Assembly: GCA_019925795.1 (NCBI GenBank)
Contig: CM034300.1
Coordinates: 54,294,873-54,358,872 of the forward strand
Reading direction: 5' to 3'
Length of the DNA: 64,000 nt
Source: Dendrobium chrysotoxum
Taxonomy: Eukaryota > Streptophyta > Magnoliopsida > Asparagales > Orchidaceae
Shown: positions 1 through 12,010 of the stretch, piece by piece
Position numbering within the stretch: position 1 is the stretch's first letter
How the letters are laid out: each line of letters begins with the position of its first letter
Position numbers and translations under genes: made by a program
The notes under the pieces: generated by a model
The model's database searches: none
Told to the model about the DNA's origin: nothing
What the model saw: only the letters and a program-made list of their open reading frames with translations

Positions 1-395
1 ATTGGATATATAATTGAGTGGTAGGATTTATAAGATTACTGATTGGTTAAATGCAGGCCATTGATTAAAAATTGGATGATTGAAGTTTTTGATTGATTGG
101 ATTGGATTGAAAATAATTGATTGTATGATTAAATGTAGGCATGCTATATGATTGATTTATGTGGGCTGATTAGAAGCTGGGTGATTGAATGAGTACTAGA
201 TGATTGATAGTTGGGTAACTATCAACTACTAGATATTTAATCGGGAGTATGGAAGGTTTTGATGACCTCATACAAAAATTAGGTCAATAACCAATAGGTG
301 TGATGAACTCGAAGAGTAAATCTCATGTATTGGTGTTGACTAAAGCGATCAACAGAGTTTAAAAGCTAGAAACTTAATTAAAAATTGATTTTCAT
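1..395 (-). mobile_element. Start of a gypsy 3' LTR (cut by window edge)
   Basis: This stretch is repeated at 9913-10312 with the same order of blocks (the ATATAATTGAGTG block, the TAGGCCATTGATT block, and AAGCGATCAACAGAG near the end). The coding remnants between the two copies read on the minus strand, so the pair is best explained as the U3 ends of the 3' LTR (here) and the 5' LTR (9913-10312) of one element. The rest of this LTR lies left of the window. The edge near 395 ends in CA on the plus strand, which would be TG at the LTR start on the minus strand. I saw no convincing polypurine tract beside it. The LTR role is inferred; the repetition is seen directly. Confidence 0.6.
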
Positions 396-1000
396 CAAGT
401 ACATGTAGGATCTTACTGAGAGATCAATTCTCAAAGAGGGAACTTTAAACCTTAAATGGGTGATCGATTCCCAAACAAAGGTGGGATACTTAGACGAGAG
501 ATTGATTTCCAAATGAGTGGATTTAGAACCTGACTGATAGATCAACTATCGGAAGGGTGAAATTTAAACTTTGACTAGAAGATCGATTTTCACACAAAGA
601 AAATACTCATAAGGGAGATTGATTCCTGAATGAGTGGATTTAGAACCTGACCGACATATCGATTATCAAAAAGGTGAAATTTAAACTTTGACTAGAAGAT
701 TGATTTCCAGACATAGTGGTTACTCAAATAGGAGATCGATTCTCGAATGAATAGATTTAGAACCTGACCAAAAGATCAATTATCTGAAAGGTGAAACTTA
801 AACTCTGACTGGAAGATTGATTTCAGGACAAAGTGGATACTCAAATAGGAGATCAATTCCTAAATGAGTGGATTTAGAACCTGACCAATAGATTAATTAT
901 CAGAATGGTGACAATTAAACTTTGACTAGAAGATCAATTTCTAAACAAAGTGAATACCCAGATGAGAGATCAATTCCAGAATGAGTGGATTTAGAACTAG
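396..1000. repeat. 117-bp tandem repeat, about five copies, each 3 x ~39 bp
   Basis: The word ATTTAGAACC recurs at 521, 638, 755, 872 and 989, an exact spacing of 117 bp each time. Each unit contains three related sub-units of about 39 bp, each carrying an AGATCRATT-like core (AGATCAATTATC, AGATCGATTTCC, GAGATCGATTCC). All frames contain stops, so it is not coding now. It sits between the integrase remnant and the putative 3' LTR of the minus-strand gypsy element, a place where plant LTR elements often carry tandem repeats. Confidence 0.85.
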
Positions 1001-2660
1001 AATATTTGAACTCCACTAGGGATTATTTTGTTGATTCTGCTATCTGTCATAAGACTGGGTCTGTTATCTTTATTCAGCATAAGTTTCTGGTGAGCTTGCA
1101 GAAGCTTCTCTTCCAAACCTTCGAGCTCTTCTAATTAGAGTTTAACATTCTGTTCAGAGGTAAGCTTGTAGTTTACTTTGACTCTGAGTGAAAGTAGTTG
1201 TATTTCCAAAGGGCTAACATCCTTTGCACCAAGACTAAAGAAAATAGCATAGATGGAGTTAGAGTTTTATACGTGGTTCGGTAAGCCCATAAAGCTTCAA
1301 CCAACTTCTCATGCCATTAACGCTTATTATTGTTTAAGGTCTTCTTTAAGATCTGAACTAGGATTTACTGAAAGCCTCTACCAATCCATTGACCCAAGGG
1401 TAATAGACGATCGAGTATCTCCAATTGATTTTATGGCATTTAGCAAAACTATTTTTTATTTTAGTGCTTCAGAATAAAGGACCTTTATCCGAGATAATCC
1501 AAAGAGGAACATCGAACTGGTATACGACATTCTCTTTGAAAGACTTTAGAACTTGATGAGCTTTGACTTTTCTCAAAGGAAGTGTTTATCTTTGGCCCAA
1601 ATTGATGTGCAACACATAATCCAACATATACTTTTTCTACGATCTTCCTTACTTCTGATTTATTTAGACATCGAAACCACATCTGATCGAATGATCTTCT
1701 TTATAGAGTGTCATTAATCAGAGCACAAGATAACAATCATCTCTAGATCTGATTTGCATTTAACTTCTCCTGAGGGAGCTTGTTTTCTTACAGGTATTTG
1801 ATGAGTGATTTTCTCCAATCCACCGCTTCATCGCTGACTACTGAAACAATTTTCACCTCAGCTAGGAAATTTTTGTTTACATATCCAAAATATATAGGAG
1901 ATAGAACTTGCCATCCTTGCATTCTTATCAGAATCAAGTCTTCCTCAGAATATGCTAGAGCCTTAGTTTACTTAGGAAGAGTGTCCGTAGTAGATATCTT
2001 TTGCGAGGAATTCTATATAACGTCACATTTGGGATCTATTCTGACATATGCAAGGTATACTATTGTTAGGGAATCAGAATATCTTTTAATACTTTATAAA
2101 GTTTAGCTACTTGATTAATCAGAAGCTGTGAATCTCTAAAGATTTTGATCTCTTTGATCTCATTTAGAATTATCAATTCTAAGCTAGTTATCAGGGCCTC
2201 GTACTCAGCTTTGTTGTTAGTATATGGCTCTGATATATGGAATGAGTAATACATCACACCTTTATCAGATATGATAAATATTATACTAGTTCCAGCTTGT
2301 CCTGGGTAAATATCATCTGATTCTTTTTGTTGACTGGAAGCGGTACCATTAAAATGGAATTCCCAGATGAACTTCTCGTTTAACTTGAGTTTCATGAATC
2401 ATTCATCCACTAGTTCATCACTTGTTAGGAAATCATCTTGTACTGAGAAATATCATCTGATGTTGTTTACTGATTAAAAGTAGTACCCTCAAAAATAGAA
2501 TTCCCAGATGAACTTCTTATTTGATTTGAATTTCATGATTTATTCATTCGATAGTTCATCATTTATCAGGCAATCAACTTGCACTAGGTGAATTGCTAGG
2601 AAATCTGCTAGCCCTATCATTTCACTACTCGCAGAGGAGTGAATGTATTGTTGAACTGCA
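1000..2660 (-). pseudogene. Ty3-gypsy RNase H - integrase remnant
   Basis: Read on the minus strand this is the C-terminal half of a gypsy polyprotein. From 2660 to 2066 an RNase H-like domain is visible: ADFLA-like residues near 2610, EFHFNGTAS, then TNNKAEYEALI near 2200 and DSQLLINQV near 2120. A linker follows, then an integrase zinc-binding region (CLNKSEVRKIVEKVYVGLC with AHQ, 1600-1670) and part of the catalytic core (VPLWIISDN near 1500). The tail near 1010-1140 is still readable (LEELEGLEEKLLQAHQK). Several stops and frameshifts break it, and most of the reverse transcriptase upstream is missing. The RNase H motifs are strong; assignment to the Tat/Ogre-like group is inference from layout and long LTRs. 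Confidence 0.8.
2310..2575 (-). repeat. 141-bp tandem duplication inside the RNase H remnant
   Basis: The block beginning TCCCAGATGAACTTCT occurs at 2361 and again at 2502, 141 bp apart, with matching flanks (CATCTGATnnT upstream, TTCATCA with CAATC downstream). 141 is 47 codons, so the duplication itself kept frame. The outer copy is more degraded. Confidence 0.8.
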
Positions 2661-2799
2661 ATGGAACCATCAACCAATGATTACAGACCCAGATTAACCT
2701 CCTTAGAAGTTAAATTGGTGTTTCCCTTTTGTTTTTAAACTAAAAGCTATTTCAAATGATTAAATAAGGGAAAGAAAATTAATCTTTTCACCTTCTTGC

Positions 2800-3245
2800 T
2801 TAAATTTTTATATCTAATAAGATATCAATGCATAAAGATGAATTTAGTATCGAGATTTTCAAAATCAAAAATCAAGAAAAATATCTAAAGCAAATGGGTT
2901 TTCTGAGATTTAGGATTTTGAAAAGGAAGCCTATTACTTATTTTATTTTTGATACACTTTGTGCATCTTTCATTGCTTGGCATACTTTTGTGCATCTTTT
3001 ATTTATTTATATCTGTTTAGCATGCTTTGCGTATCTTTTATTTGGCATATTTGTATGCATTTTTTCATCTTGGTGCACATTGCACATCTTTTCATTATGG
3101 CGTGCATTACACATCTTATATATATATATATATATATATATATTAGGAAATTTGATAAGATTTTCATTTCTAAACCAATTTTACTTTTGATGTAGATTTA
3201 AATTTAAAATAGTCGTCTACTCACACATAAGAGGTGGGAGGGAGG
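2800..3245. other. SIRE-like fragment with short stem-loop array and (TA)n
   Basis: The segment resembles 48370-48660 and 59200-59430: an AATCAAGATTTTCAAA-like block followed by repeated units of the form G-TGCACTTTGTGCATCTTTT (2950-3115), then a (TA)n microsatellite at 3117-3142. It splits the gypsy gag and pol remnants, so it is probably a piece of an internal region of the SIRE-type family found at 44-62 kb. The plus-strand open frames here are by-products of the repeats. Confidence 0.55.
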
Positions 3246-3439
3246 GAATATATATTTTTTTATAGCTTTGGTCATTTATAGGCTCATCCATCTCTGAACA
3301 TTTGATGTAGTTGAGCATAACTTCCTTCATTTAAAATTTAAGATAGAGGATACATTCTAGTTGAGAAAGATAAGTCAAACACTTTTTAACAAAAGTCTAA
3401 ACCCAAGTTCTCTCTCTTTTATAGGTGTGACTGAGTGTC

Positions 3440-4850
3440 GACCATGTTAACAATGTCAAACTTCTCTTTATCCATTTCTTCATCTTCTGCAGCTTCTTAT
3501 TCATCGATTTGGAGGATACTTTCTTTCAGATGATCCACCATCTCTTCTATTGACTTGCCTTCCACATGGTGTGGATCTACTGGAGTATATTCTCTAGAAG
3601 AAGATATTTCTATTATGGACTCCATCTTCCTTGGTGTTTCATCCATTATGTGATTCCTCTAATTCATCGATGTACGTAGTTGGAATGGGAAGCATCTTAG
3701 GCTGCCAAATCCTCTCTCTATCAGATAATGAGGTTAACTAATTTATGAAGTTTAGTCTCCTTTTATCAAAATTAGAGGATAATTAGCAACCTTGTGAATG
3801 GTGTCGATCAACCCTCGAGGAGTGCTGATTCGAAGGATGATCAAAAGTTCTTGCTGGAGTATTTCTAAACTGATGGGAAGATGGAGGGGATACGGGATTA
3901 TGCCCTTGACGTGCTAATGCTCCATTCCCTAAAGATTTAACCAGAGTTTATTGACTATATTGTTGATGATCAGCTACTTCATGCTCATTATAATATGAGA
4001 GCTTCTTTGGCTCCCTATGATGATCTACAGCGAAAGCTGGTCAACTTGGACCTGATTCTTAAAACTGAATTCTTCTCTTCATAGGAGGGGATTCTCCTCG
4101 CCTTCCATTTGAATGTGGATGAATTTCACTGGAGATCACATCCTTGATGCTTCTGAGAAATTTTGTCTTTAACTACCCATAATCTGTGGTGCAATCCCAG
4201 ATTAAACAATTCAGTAGAAATTTAAACTTTCTCTTCCTTTTAGATAAGGGAGGAAGGACAAGATCTTCACGAAATAGAGTAGGAGGAGAATTCGATATAC
4301 GCAATACGCTCTCTTCTCCAGTAGCAATAGATAGTGGGTGAAATTTATTGTCAACCAACAGAGGAGAATTAACGTATACCTCAGGAGTTTTAGGATTCAT
4401 CTTCTTTGCTGCTTCAATTACAGCAACAATCAAAGCTTCTTCCTTTGATGATTCAATTTTTTCAGCTCTTCGCCTCGCATGGCGAATCATGTTGCAACAT
4501 TGAGATTTAATCATCTCCTGGATTCTAGAAGATGACCCAATCTCAAATTTTTTTAATACCAGGGTTTCAGCAATGATTAGAGACTTCCCCTTAGTCATAT
4601 TAATTAATTGGGGGAATGTTAGTCATGAAAACACAGAGGGTTTAGCAGCTGCAGAGGCAACTACAAACCCCCCTCGATGTTGACCTAAAGAGGAGTCAAT
4701 CTGGTAGATTCAGCTACTGTTGTCAGTACTTTAGCTTGTGGTGCATTGAAGGTGACTTGTAGATTATCAAATTCAGACCCAAACCTGATATGGTTACCCT
4801 CAGCAGATTGGGCAACAGTGATGTTAAAGTTGAAGATTAACTTTTCAAAT
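3440..4850 (-). pseudogene. Gypsy gag-like remnant
   Basis: Minus-strand reading gives coherent peptide stretches interrupted by stops. An upstream part near 4700-4850 includes SAEGNHIRFGSEFDNLQVTF. An open stretch of 141 codons (4598-4173) begins MTKGKSLIIAETLVLKKFE and is rich in basic and serine residues (RHARRRAEKIESS). A distal part near 3480-3640 includes KSIEEMVDHLKESILQIDE. Position upstream of RNase H/integrase on the same strand suggests gag, but I see no zinc knuckle. Between 3826 and 4110 the plus strand also reads well, so coding direction there is uncertain. Confidence 0.45.
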
Positions 4851-5239
4851 ATTTTCTACAATTTAACAAAAATCTGAATCAATAGCTAATCCTTCTGAAT
4901 GTATACATTGAATCTGAATACTAAATCAAAATTTGAATCCATTTGGAATCTAAGATAAAGTTTGGATGGATCAATGATTTGAAAAATGAAATGGTCCAAT
5001 TAAGAAACCAAACTAAAGAAAGCATAATCACAAAGTATAGATTTGAGAGAACAATTGGTTGAGGATTGAAGAGGAATTGGAATCAAATTGAAAAGAGATT
5101 AAATAAGGACCCTTGTCCTTAAGAACTTTGAGAGTATATATAAAAATAGTAATAAACACGAGTAAAAGGATTTTATGAAGGGGAGAAGAATTATGAATTT
5201 ATAATCTAAAGCCTAATTTTGATGGACTCACCCAAAATC

Positions 5240-5985
5240 GAGCACATACAAAAATGAAAGGCTCTAATACATGCAAATGACATATGGATGACATGGAAAT
5301 GTCAAACAAAAAATCGACAGCATTTCTACTAGATTTAGGACCTAAGCCGGTGCTGATAGTTGGTCTATCTGCTTGGCTTTTTAGGAAAAGCCAAGGAAAT
5401 CATAACTGACACTGATCATGCAAACTATGAATTGAAATAAACATGCAAATGTCATACAAATGACATACCAAGCTGGGTTGACCCAATTTAGGGAAATTTA
5501 CAACTATACAAATAAATCATAGAGCGATCAAATCAAATCAAATTATAAGACATATAAAATACTAAGAATTTACAACAAAAATTTGAGGAAAATCTATCGA
5601 AAGTAAGAGATTAAAAATCTCGAGAAAATTTTGAATGAATTCAAAAAGAATCTAAATGACTAAACACACAAATGACACACAAATGCTAGTCAAAAAATGG
5701 GCAGCATTTCTATTGGATCTAGGACCTAAGCCGGTGCTAACAGTTGGGCCATCTGCTTAGCTTTTTAGGAAAAGCCAAGAAAAATATGAATAGCGCTGAT
5801 CATGCAAACTATGAACTAAAATAAACATACAAATGTCATGCAAATGACATACCAGGTTGGGTTGAATCGATTTAAGGAATCTACAATTTACAAAATTAAA
5901 TCAAAGACAATCAAATCAAATCAAATCGACAAAATCAATCACAAAGCACAGGACTATAGAGCATTTCAACACATACAACAAAAAT
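5240..5985. repeat. 383-bp tandem duplication
   Basis: Two adjacent copies share long blocks: CATTTCTACTAGATTTAGGA at 5321 matches CATTTCTATTGGATCTAGGA at 5704 (spacing 383 bp), followed in both by CCTAAGCCGGTGCT, TTTTTAGGAAAAGCCAAG, CTGATCATGCAAACTATGAA and AATGACATACCA. No reading frame spans it. It lies in the leader region of the minus-strand gypsy element, upstream of its gag remnant. Confidence 0.85.
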
Positions 5986-8788
5986 TTATATGAAATTTAA
6001 TAGCCAAAATATTTTATTAAACTTATATGAATTTTTAAAATAATTTAATCATCATTTAAGATGGAGGGAGAAGTCTATCCCTAGCGGAGTAGCCAGAAAA
6101 ATCTGTGAAAACTTTTTTAATTTAAAAAAATACTCTAGATTAAAGTGAAGACTAAACAATTAAAAAAGTTAATGTAAATTTAATAAAAATGCTTGGGTTA
6201 TGAAAATTTTAATGTATAAGCTTTAGATTATAAATCTTCAAGTTGAATTTAGATTTTTGAAAATTTAGGAATGATAGGAAAGATGTGCAAGAGGAGAAAA
6301 CATGTACAATGTGGGCTTATTCGTGCCTGGAGTGGGTTGCCAACTAACATCACATGAAAACAATCAATTTATGCATGTAAGATAGGGTGGCTCTATCCTA
6401 TGAATCAAGAAAATATGGTTCAAAAAGAATTTTAATCAAATGGTCTGCAATATGCTTACAGAGTTAATTATGCAATGTGAATGATGCATCAATGATAATA
6501 CATAAATAAAGCATTTTTTATTCACATATGATTTCATCACATTACAACCCAGGGTTTGCAAGAATGAAAGGTGGCCAGGTTACACCACAACAAACCTGAT
6601 TTTTTACATCTATGAAATATAAATCTAAATATAATTGCTTATCATACTCGAACCCCATATTTTCTATAGAATTCCAAAAGAGAATACCCTCAAGGAGAGG
6701 GATTATCTTTTGGAGTCCTATACATATATCCATAAGCAAGTATATTTAAATCTTTACAGCTCAATCTATATGCATTCTATCTATACAATGAAGCTTTACA
6801 TTTATCCTTACAAGCCAACCTTGAGACATTCTACTTTGCTTTACCTCACTTTCACAACCAAGCTTAAATATATTCTACTTTGCTTCCTTTGTATCAAAGA
6901 AGAAATAATATAAATATGTATGCATAAGTATGAACATGAAGCAAATATAGATAATTTAAGAGCTTAAGTATGTATGCCATGACATCCAGAATACTGAAAA
7001 TAAGCAAACACACCAAGGATACCCTCTAGGCAAAGGTATATGTCTTAAACTAAGCACACTACGACCTAACCTAAAACTAGAGTCAGTGGACCTAACAAAC
7101 AAATCCTAGTGTGTGCAGAAGGCTGTATGACTTGGATATATTTTAAATTGGGAAATTCATTAAAATTATCTAATATTTAAATTTGTTGAAGGCTTAAGGG
7201 ATTTTAGTTTGAATTTAAGTATTAGTGTTTTAAAGTTAATTTAAGGATATATTTTAAGTGTTAAATGATTACCACCTTTATTTACACTAGGGCCATGAAG
7301 TTTATTTCACCTTCCTTGAGGCTAAATAAATAGTCTCGTAGGACCGAGTTACCCAGTAGTAAACAGTATTGATCGAGTTATTTTAATTGGTTGAAGGTTA
7401 AGGGGTTGAAAATTTTAATTAAATACATTAATTGCTAATTTTAATGATTGGATTAATGATTAATTAGGGTTTTGATCAATTATTAGATTTTGTGTTCTTA
7501 CTGAATTATTTATAATTTTTTAATTAATTTCCCAACTTTTTAAGTAAACTTTAATTAATCATTAATGGATTATTAACTAAATTTTATTCAAAAGTTTCAT
7601 TTAAATTTGAATTGTTAACCTCTAGATCTTATTCGATTTTATTCAATTTTTAATGTACTTTTGAATTATTTTTTGTTATATGTAATTAATTATAAATCAA
7701 TTTAATTATTTAATAAGTCAAAATTAAAGTTTAATAAAAAGATAAATTTATTTTAAATTAAAATTGAAATTCTCTTATGTTCATCTTATTTTTATTTGAA
7801 TTTGTTTTATGTCTTTGAATTTTGTTTCATTTTTTAATAAATTTATCTTGTTAATATTTGATTAAAGGGGTAATCAAAATATTAATTGTATTTTAATGAT
7901 GTTGGGTTTGAATTTTTATCTTTTAATGATTGAATATATTGATTGGGGTTGATTGAGAAAGGTTTGATATTTCTATATATTTTATTTAAATTATTATTAA
8001 TTATGAGAGTTTTCAATCCTCAAAGAGGAGTTAACGATTAATTGATTATTGTTTAAGGTTGATTGATGTCAAATCAATGGTACATATTATCCTTTAGGGT
8101 TTAGTGAAGTTCTCTATGTTTGATGTATTATCCCTAAAGGATGTACATATGAATCCTAGATTTCTCCTAAGTTTACTAAGACTCGTCCTTAATTGTTATC
8201 CTTAAGTGACACTAAAGTTGATATGGGATTTACAATCAATTTTTCTAGCCCTTATACATACACATGAATGTGAACAAACCACATCAGGCATAGTATTCTG
8301 GTGTGTTCAATGGGTTTTGGATTTATAGAAAAATATATTTAAGTTAAGTACAGGGGTTACTACATGGACCTAAGGCTGGATACCCTATTCACATGCAAGG
8401 TTTGAGAGATCTAGGGGCTCTAAGTTTTATAAAATTTACCTCACTAGAGCAAGTCAACGGTGCAACTGGACGTGGCACCCCCATTTGGAAGAAATGAGGA
8501 TGATTAAATCTCATTGGTTTTAGCTTCCAATCAGCTCCAATCCATCGTTCCCTCGTAAATAATGCAAAGAGGGAGAAATATGGGTAGGTGTTAAATGAGC
8601 TCTTTTGGTTTAATTGGCCAAATTCAAACATCAGGGATGATTTGGATGGTTGAGATATGTTTGGAGGGTTACTAGGATGCATGCCATATGTCATAGGAAG
8701 TTAGAGGACAAAGAATCAAAAGGACAACAAGGACTCGTGAGTTGTAAAGTTGGTTTTGTCTTATATGGGTTATTGGGATCATTCCAGT

Positions 8789-8796
8789 TATTTAAA
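8789..8796 (-). promoter_or_regulatory. TATA-like box of gypsy LTR (copy 1)
   Basis: The minus strand reads TTTAAATA, equivalent to the box at 36569-36576 in the second copy. In both, TTGAC arrays begin about 130-150 bp upstream. The position is inferred from this comparison. Confidence 0.4.
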
Positions 8797-8935
8797 ACTA
8801 ATCCCAGGGTTAGGCTCAGGTTAGGAAACATTTAGTAATATTCTAGAATAGGTTTAGGAACCTGAAGTTGATTTGCTTTGGAGAGAAATGAGTTAGAGCA
8901 AAGGATTTGTCCATTTAACCCTTCTTTGGCTTTTG

Positions 8936-9290
8936 TTGACTGAGTTGACTAGTCAACTAGTCAATCCATGCTGAGGTGGCATCTTGAATGATAGAAGGAT
9001 GTTGTTTAGATAAATGACCAAGCATTTAAATCCATGATATTTGAGTTTGAATGAATGGTAAGTGTATGTGATGGAGTTTGACCAAATTCTAATTGGTTGA
9101 CTTGGTCAAATCAACTAAGATTTGCCTCACTCATAGTTTAGATAGATTTAAGCCATGGAATGGATTGATATGAAGGTTGATTAAAGCTTGAAGAATTTGA
9201 TTTTGTTGGATGCAATGAGTAGGCTCAATTAGGTTTAGTTTGACCAAAGCAAGGTTCAGTTGACCAGGTCAACTGTTGACCAGGTCAATA
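8936..9290. promoter_or_regulatory. TTGAC (W-box core) array in gypsy U3, copy 1
   Basis: About a dozen TTGAC/GTCAA cores occur in three clusters near 8936-8968, 9089-9120 and 9238-9290, many paired head-to-head. The best pair is GTTGACCAGGTCAAC near 9260, a 7-1-7 palindrome. TTGAC(C/T) is the core bound by WRKY factors; activity here is not shown. Confidence 0.5.
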
Positions 9291-9774
9291 TGAGAATTTA
9301 GGTCTATTTTACTAAAAGGGTGGTTTAGGGTAGTTTAGTGAGGTTTAAAGTCCATTTAATGTTAAATTGAAGGGTAATTGAAGTCTGATGTTAAACTGAG
9401 CTAGCCTGAACTAGCTCAATTGATCATCTTGATCAATATTGATTCAAAGGTTCAAAGATGCTGGGTTTAATGTTATAAGATTGAAGCTGAAGTAAAGGAT
9501 CAAAGATATATATGAATTTGACCCTATATTGACTGGGTTTAACCAAATCCAAGTTCAGTTGAATGAGTCAGCAGTTCAACTATGCTAGGATGTTGCGTGA
9601 AACTCAATTCACTAGGAGAAGTGATCATAGGGTTTAAAAATGCTGGGTTTAATATAGGGGTCTCTTAATGAATTGATTTGAATCTAATTAAGGTAAAAGT
9701 GTGAGTGTACTATGGAAAGTAGTGCACTGAGGTACTTGATTACAGTGCAAGACTGTAGGAGATTTATGCTTTGA

Positions 9775-9912
9775 TTGAACACTAGATGATTAAAATATTG
9801 ATTGAATGATTGAATGATTTGATTGAATAGAATGTAGATGGATTGAATGCTGGTGATATATTAACATGCTAATTGAAAGTTGATGATTGAATACTGGACT
9901 GATTGAATGATT
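9775..9912. repeat. GATTGAAT-rich simple repeat
   Basis: The stretch is built from imperfect GATTGAATGATT and GATTGAATG words. It borders the part of the LTR that is repeated at the left window edge, where similar GATTGATTG words occur. Confidence 0.6.
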
Positions 9913-10312
9913 GATTGGACATATAATTGAGTGCTAGGATTTGTAGGATCATTGATTGGTTGAATGTAGGCCATTGATTGAAATTGGATGATTGAAGCTT
10001 TTGATTGATTGATTGGATTGAAGATGATTGATTGTATGATTAAATGCAGGCATGATATATGATTGATTTATTCAGGCTGGTTAGAAGCTGGGTGATTGAA
10101 TTAGTATTAGATGACTGACGGTTGGGTAATTGTCAACCACTAAATGTTTAATCAAGAGTATGGAAGATCTTGATGACCTCATACAAAAATGAGGCCAACA
10201 AATGGACCCCCACCAGGTGTGATGAACTTGTGGAGTAAATCTCACGTGTTGGTGTTGACCGAAGCGATCAACAGAGTTTAAAAGCTAGAAACTTGATTGA
10301 AAGATTGATTTA

Positions 10313-11292
10313 ACGCTTATATTCAAGTCATTTAAGATATATATGCAAGAGTTATTACTTGTGTTCAAACATAAGATGGTTTGACCTAGTAATTTCCTAT
10401 TTCAGTTGGATTACATCAAGGATAAGCTTTAAGCCCATATCTTTTTTTTCTTTAGACATGAATGTTCTTACTAGACATTTGTAGGAGGATGTACCTTGGT
10501 GTATGCTTTTTGTTGATGATATTCTTCTTGTTGATAAGACCAGAGGGGGAGTTAACTTAAATTATTGAGATCAACTTTAGAATCTAAAGGTTTTCGTTTG
10601 AGTATATCTAAAATTAAATAAATGGAGTATAATTTTGGTAGTAATATATCTAATGGGGGATTGTGACTTTAAACAATTATGTCCTTAATACGAGTACATG
10701 TTTTAGATATATTGGGTTTATTGTTCAAATTGATGGTAAAATAAATGGTGATATTTAATAGAATTCAAGTTAGATGGTTGAAGTGGAGGAATGCATCAGG
10801 CATGTTGTTTGATAGAAAAGTACCCCTCAAACTTAAGGAAAATTTCTATAAGATAGTGGTGAGACCTGAAATGCTTTATGGTACAGAATGTTGTCCATTA
10901 AAAGAGAAGCATAAAACTAAGTTAAGTGTTGTAGAGATGAGGATGCTTAGGTGGATGAGTGGCTTCACTCTTAGAAGAAGAATATGTAACGTGTATATAC
11001 GTGAAATGGTTGGAGTAGCTCTAGTGGAAGATAAGATTAGAGAGAGTCACCTTAGATGATTTGGATACATAAAACGTCAGCCTTCAGATGACCCGATTAG
11101 CAGTGGATGTAATGTTAAAAAAAGTATAGGTAGACCTAAAAAAATCATGGTTAGAAAATATTAGAAATAACTTTTTTTTCTTAGATTTAAATGAGAATTT
11201 GACTCTTAAAAGAATATAATGAAGAAAAATGATTCATGTAGTTGATCCAATATAGTGGCATAAAAGTTTGATATCGTTGTGGTTCTTGTTGT
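10313..11292 (+). mobile_element. LINE, 5'-truncated, reverse-transcriptase end
   Basis: The 3' third of a plant L1-type LINE. It aligns with the minus-strand LINE at 27822-30527. Readable pieces: the start (AYIQVI), the catalytic FVDD motif at 10509-10520 (CMLFVDDILLVDKT), then 10745-11059 with IQVRWLKWRNASG, DRKVPLKLKENFYK, RPEMLYGTECC and the EMRMLRWMSG segment. The 3' end has the GATTCATGTAG-like block common to this family and a TTG-rich tail instead of poly(A). Stops and frameshifts make it a pseudogene. It begins at, or within a few bases of, the outer LTR end of the neighbouring gypsy element. Confidence 0.85.
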
Positions 11293-12010
11293 AATATAAA
11301 GGTTTAATTTGAATGTCTAATATGAAAAAAGATTTTCAAGATTTTTATGGCTTCTAATAAATATTGGATATTTCGGAAAAGTACATCTCACTCTATACAA
11401 TGTATAAAAAAATAAGAAAATATAATGAAGTGAATTCTCTACATGCACTCGGTTATAAATAGGATGTAAGGATCTTCATCCAAGTAAAAAAAGAAGAAGC
11501 ATTAATTAAAATCATTCATAAAAATTCCAACAACCCTAAATGTAAAGTAAACAAAAACGTTTCCCCCAAAATTGAGATGTGCGAAAATGTGAAGAATTAG
11601 ATATTTTTGATTTATTAGCATTGATTGATCAAAATTTTCAGTATAAATTTGTCCATTTAAGAATTAGTGCACATTAAACTTTCATGAGCTCGAAGAGCAC
11701 TACTCTCGAAAGAACTCCTTAATTACAAATCATGGTTGTTAAAAATGAATTGAATCAGGTGATTAAATTTGTTAGATCGTGATCTATCCTCTAATAAATT
11801 CAGTCAATCAAGAAATTGAAATTCTAAGAAATCAAAATCAACTCACTAAAACTGACAATTGAATTGCTCAAGCCTTAAATCGAAAATAGTTGAAATAATT
11901 TTACTATTTATTATAATTGAAATAAAATAATTAAATACAATATTTTTTCAAACTTTTTAATTTAATAGTTTTAATTAATTTTACACCCTCGTGATTGAAT
12001 ATCTAATTAA
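11293..12010. other. Intergenic, no gene seen
   Basis: AT-rich sequence between the LINE and the kinesin promoter. I see no open frame, repeat family match or RNA gene. Confidence 0.6.

Larger units (their letters stand above)
6300..10312 (-). mobile_element. Gypsy 5' LTR and leader (family B, copy 1)
   Basis: Non-coding, AT-rich sequence sharing a series of blocks with 31400-37350: TTACAACCCAGGGT (6542; 31861), GTGTG with AAGGCTGT (7110; 32772), CTCGTAGG with GGGTTACCCAGTAG-like (7334; 32999), TTCTCTAAGTT with TCCTTAATT (8160-8200; 34010-34040). Its outer end 9913-10312 repeats 1-395. A minus-strand TATA-like box at 8789-8796 and TTGAC arrays at 8936-9290 are arranged as in the second copy, which fits a U3-R-U5 layout read right to left. 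The inner boundary of the LTR is not visible to me. No protein-coding gene is supported here. Confidence 0.6.

Noticed and set aside
2828..3195. Two overlapping plus-strand open frames of 120 and 78 codons
   Set aside because: Hydrophobic, repetitive peptides produced by the stem-loop units and a (TA)n tract; no gene signal.
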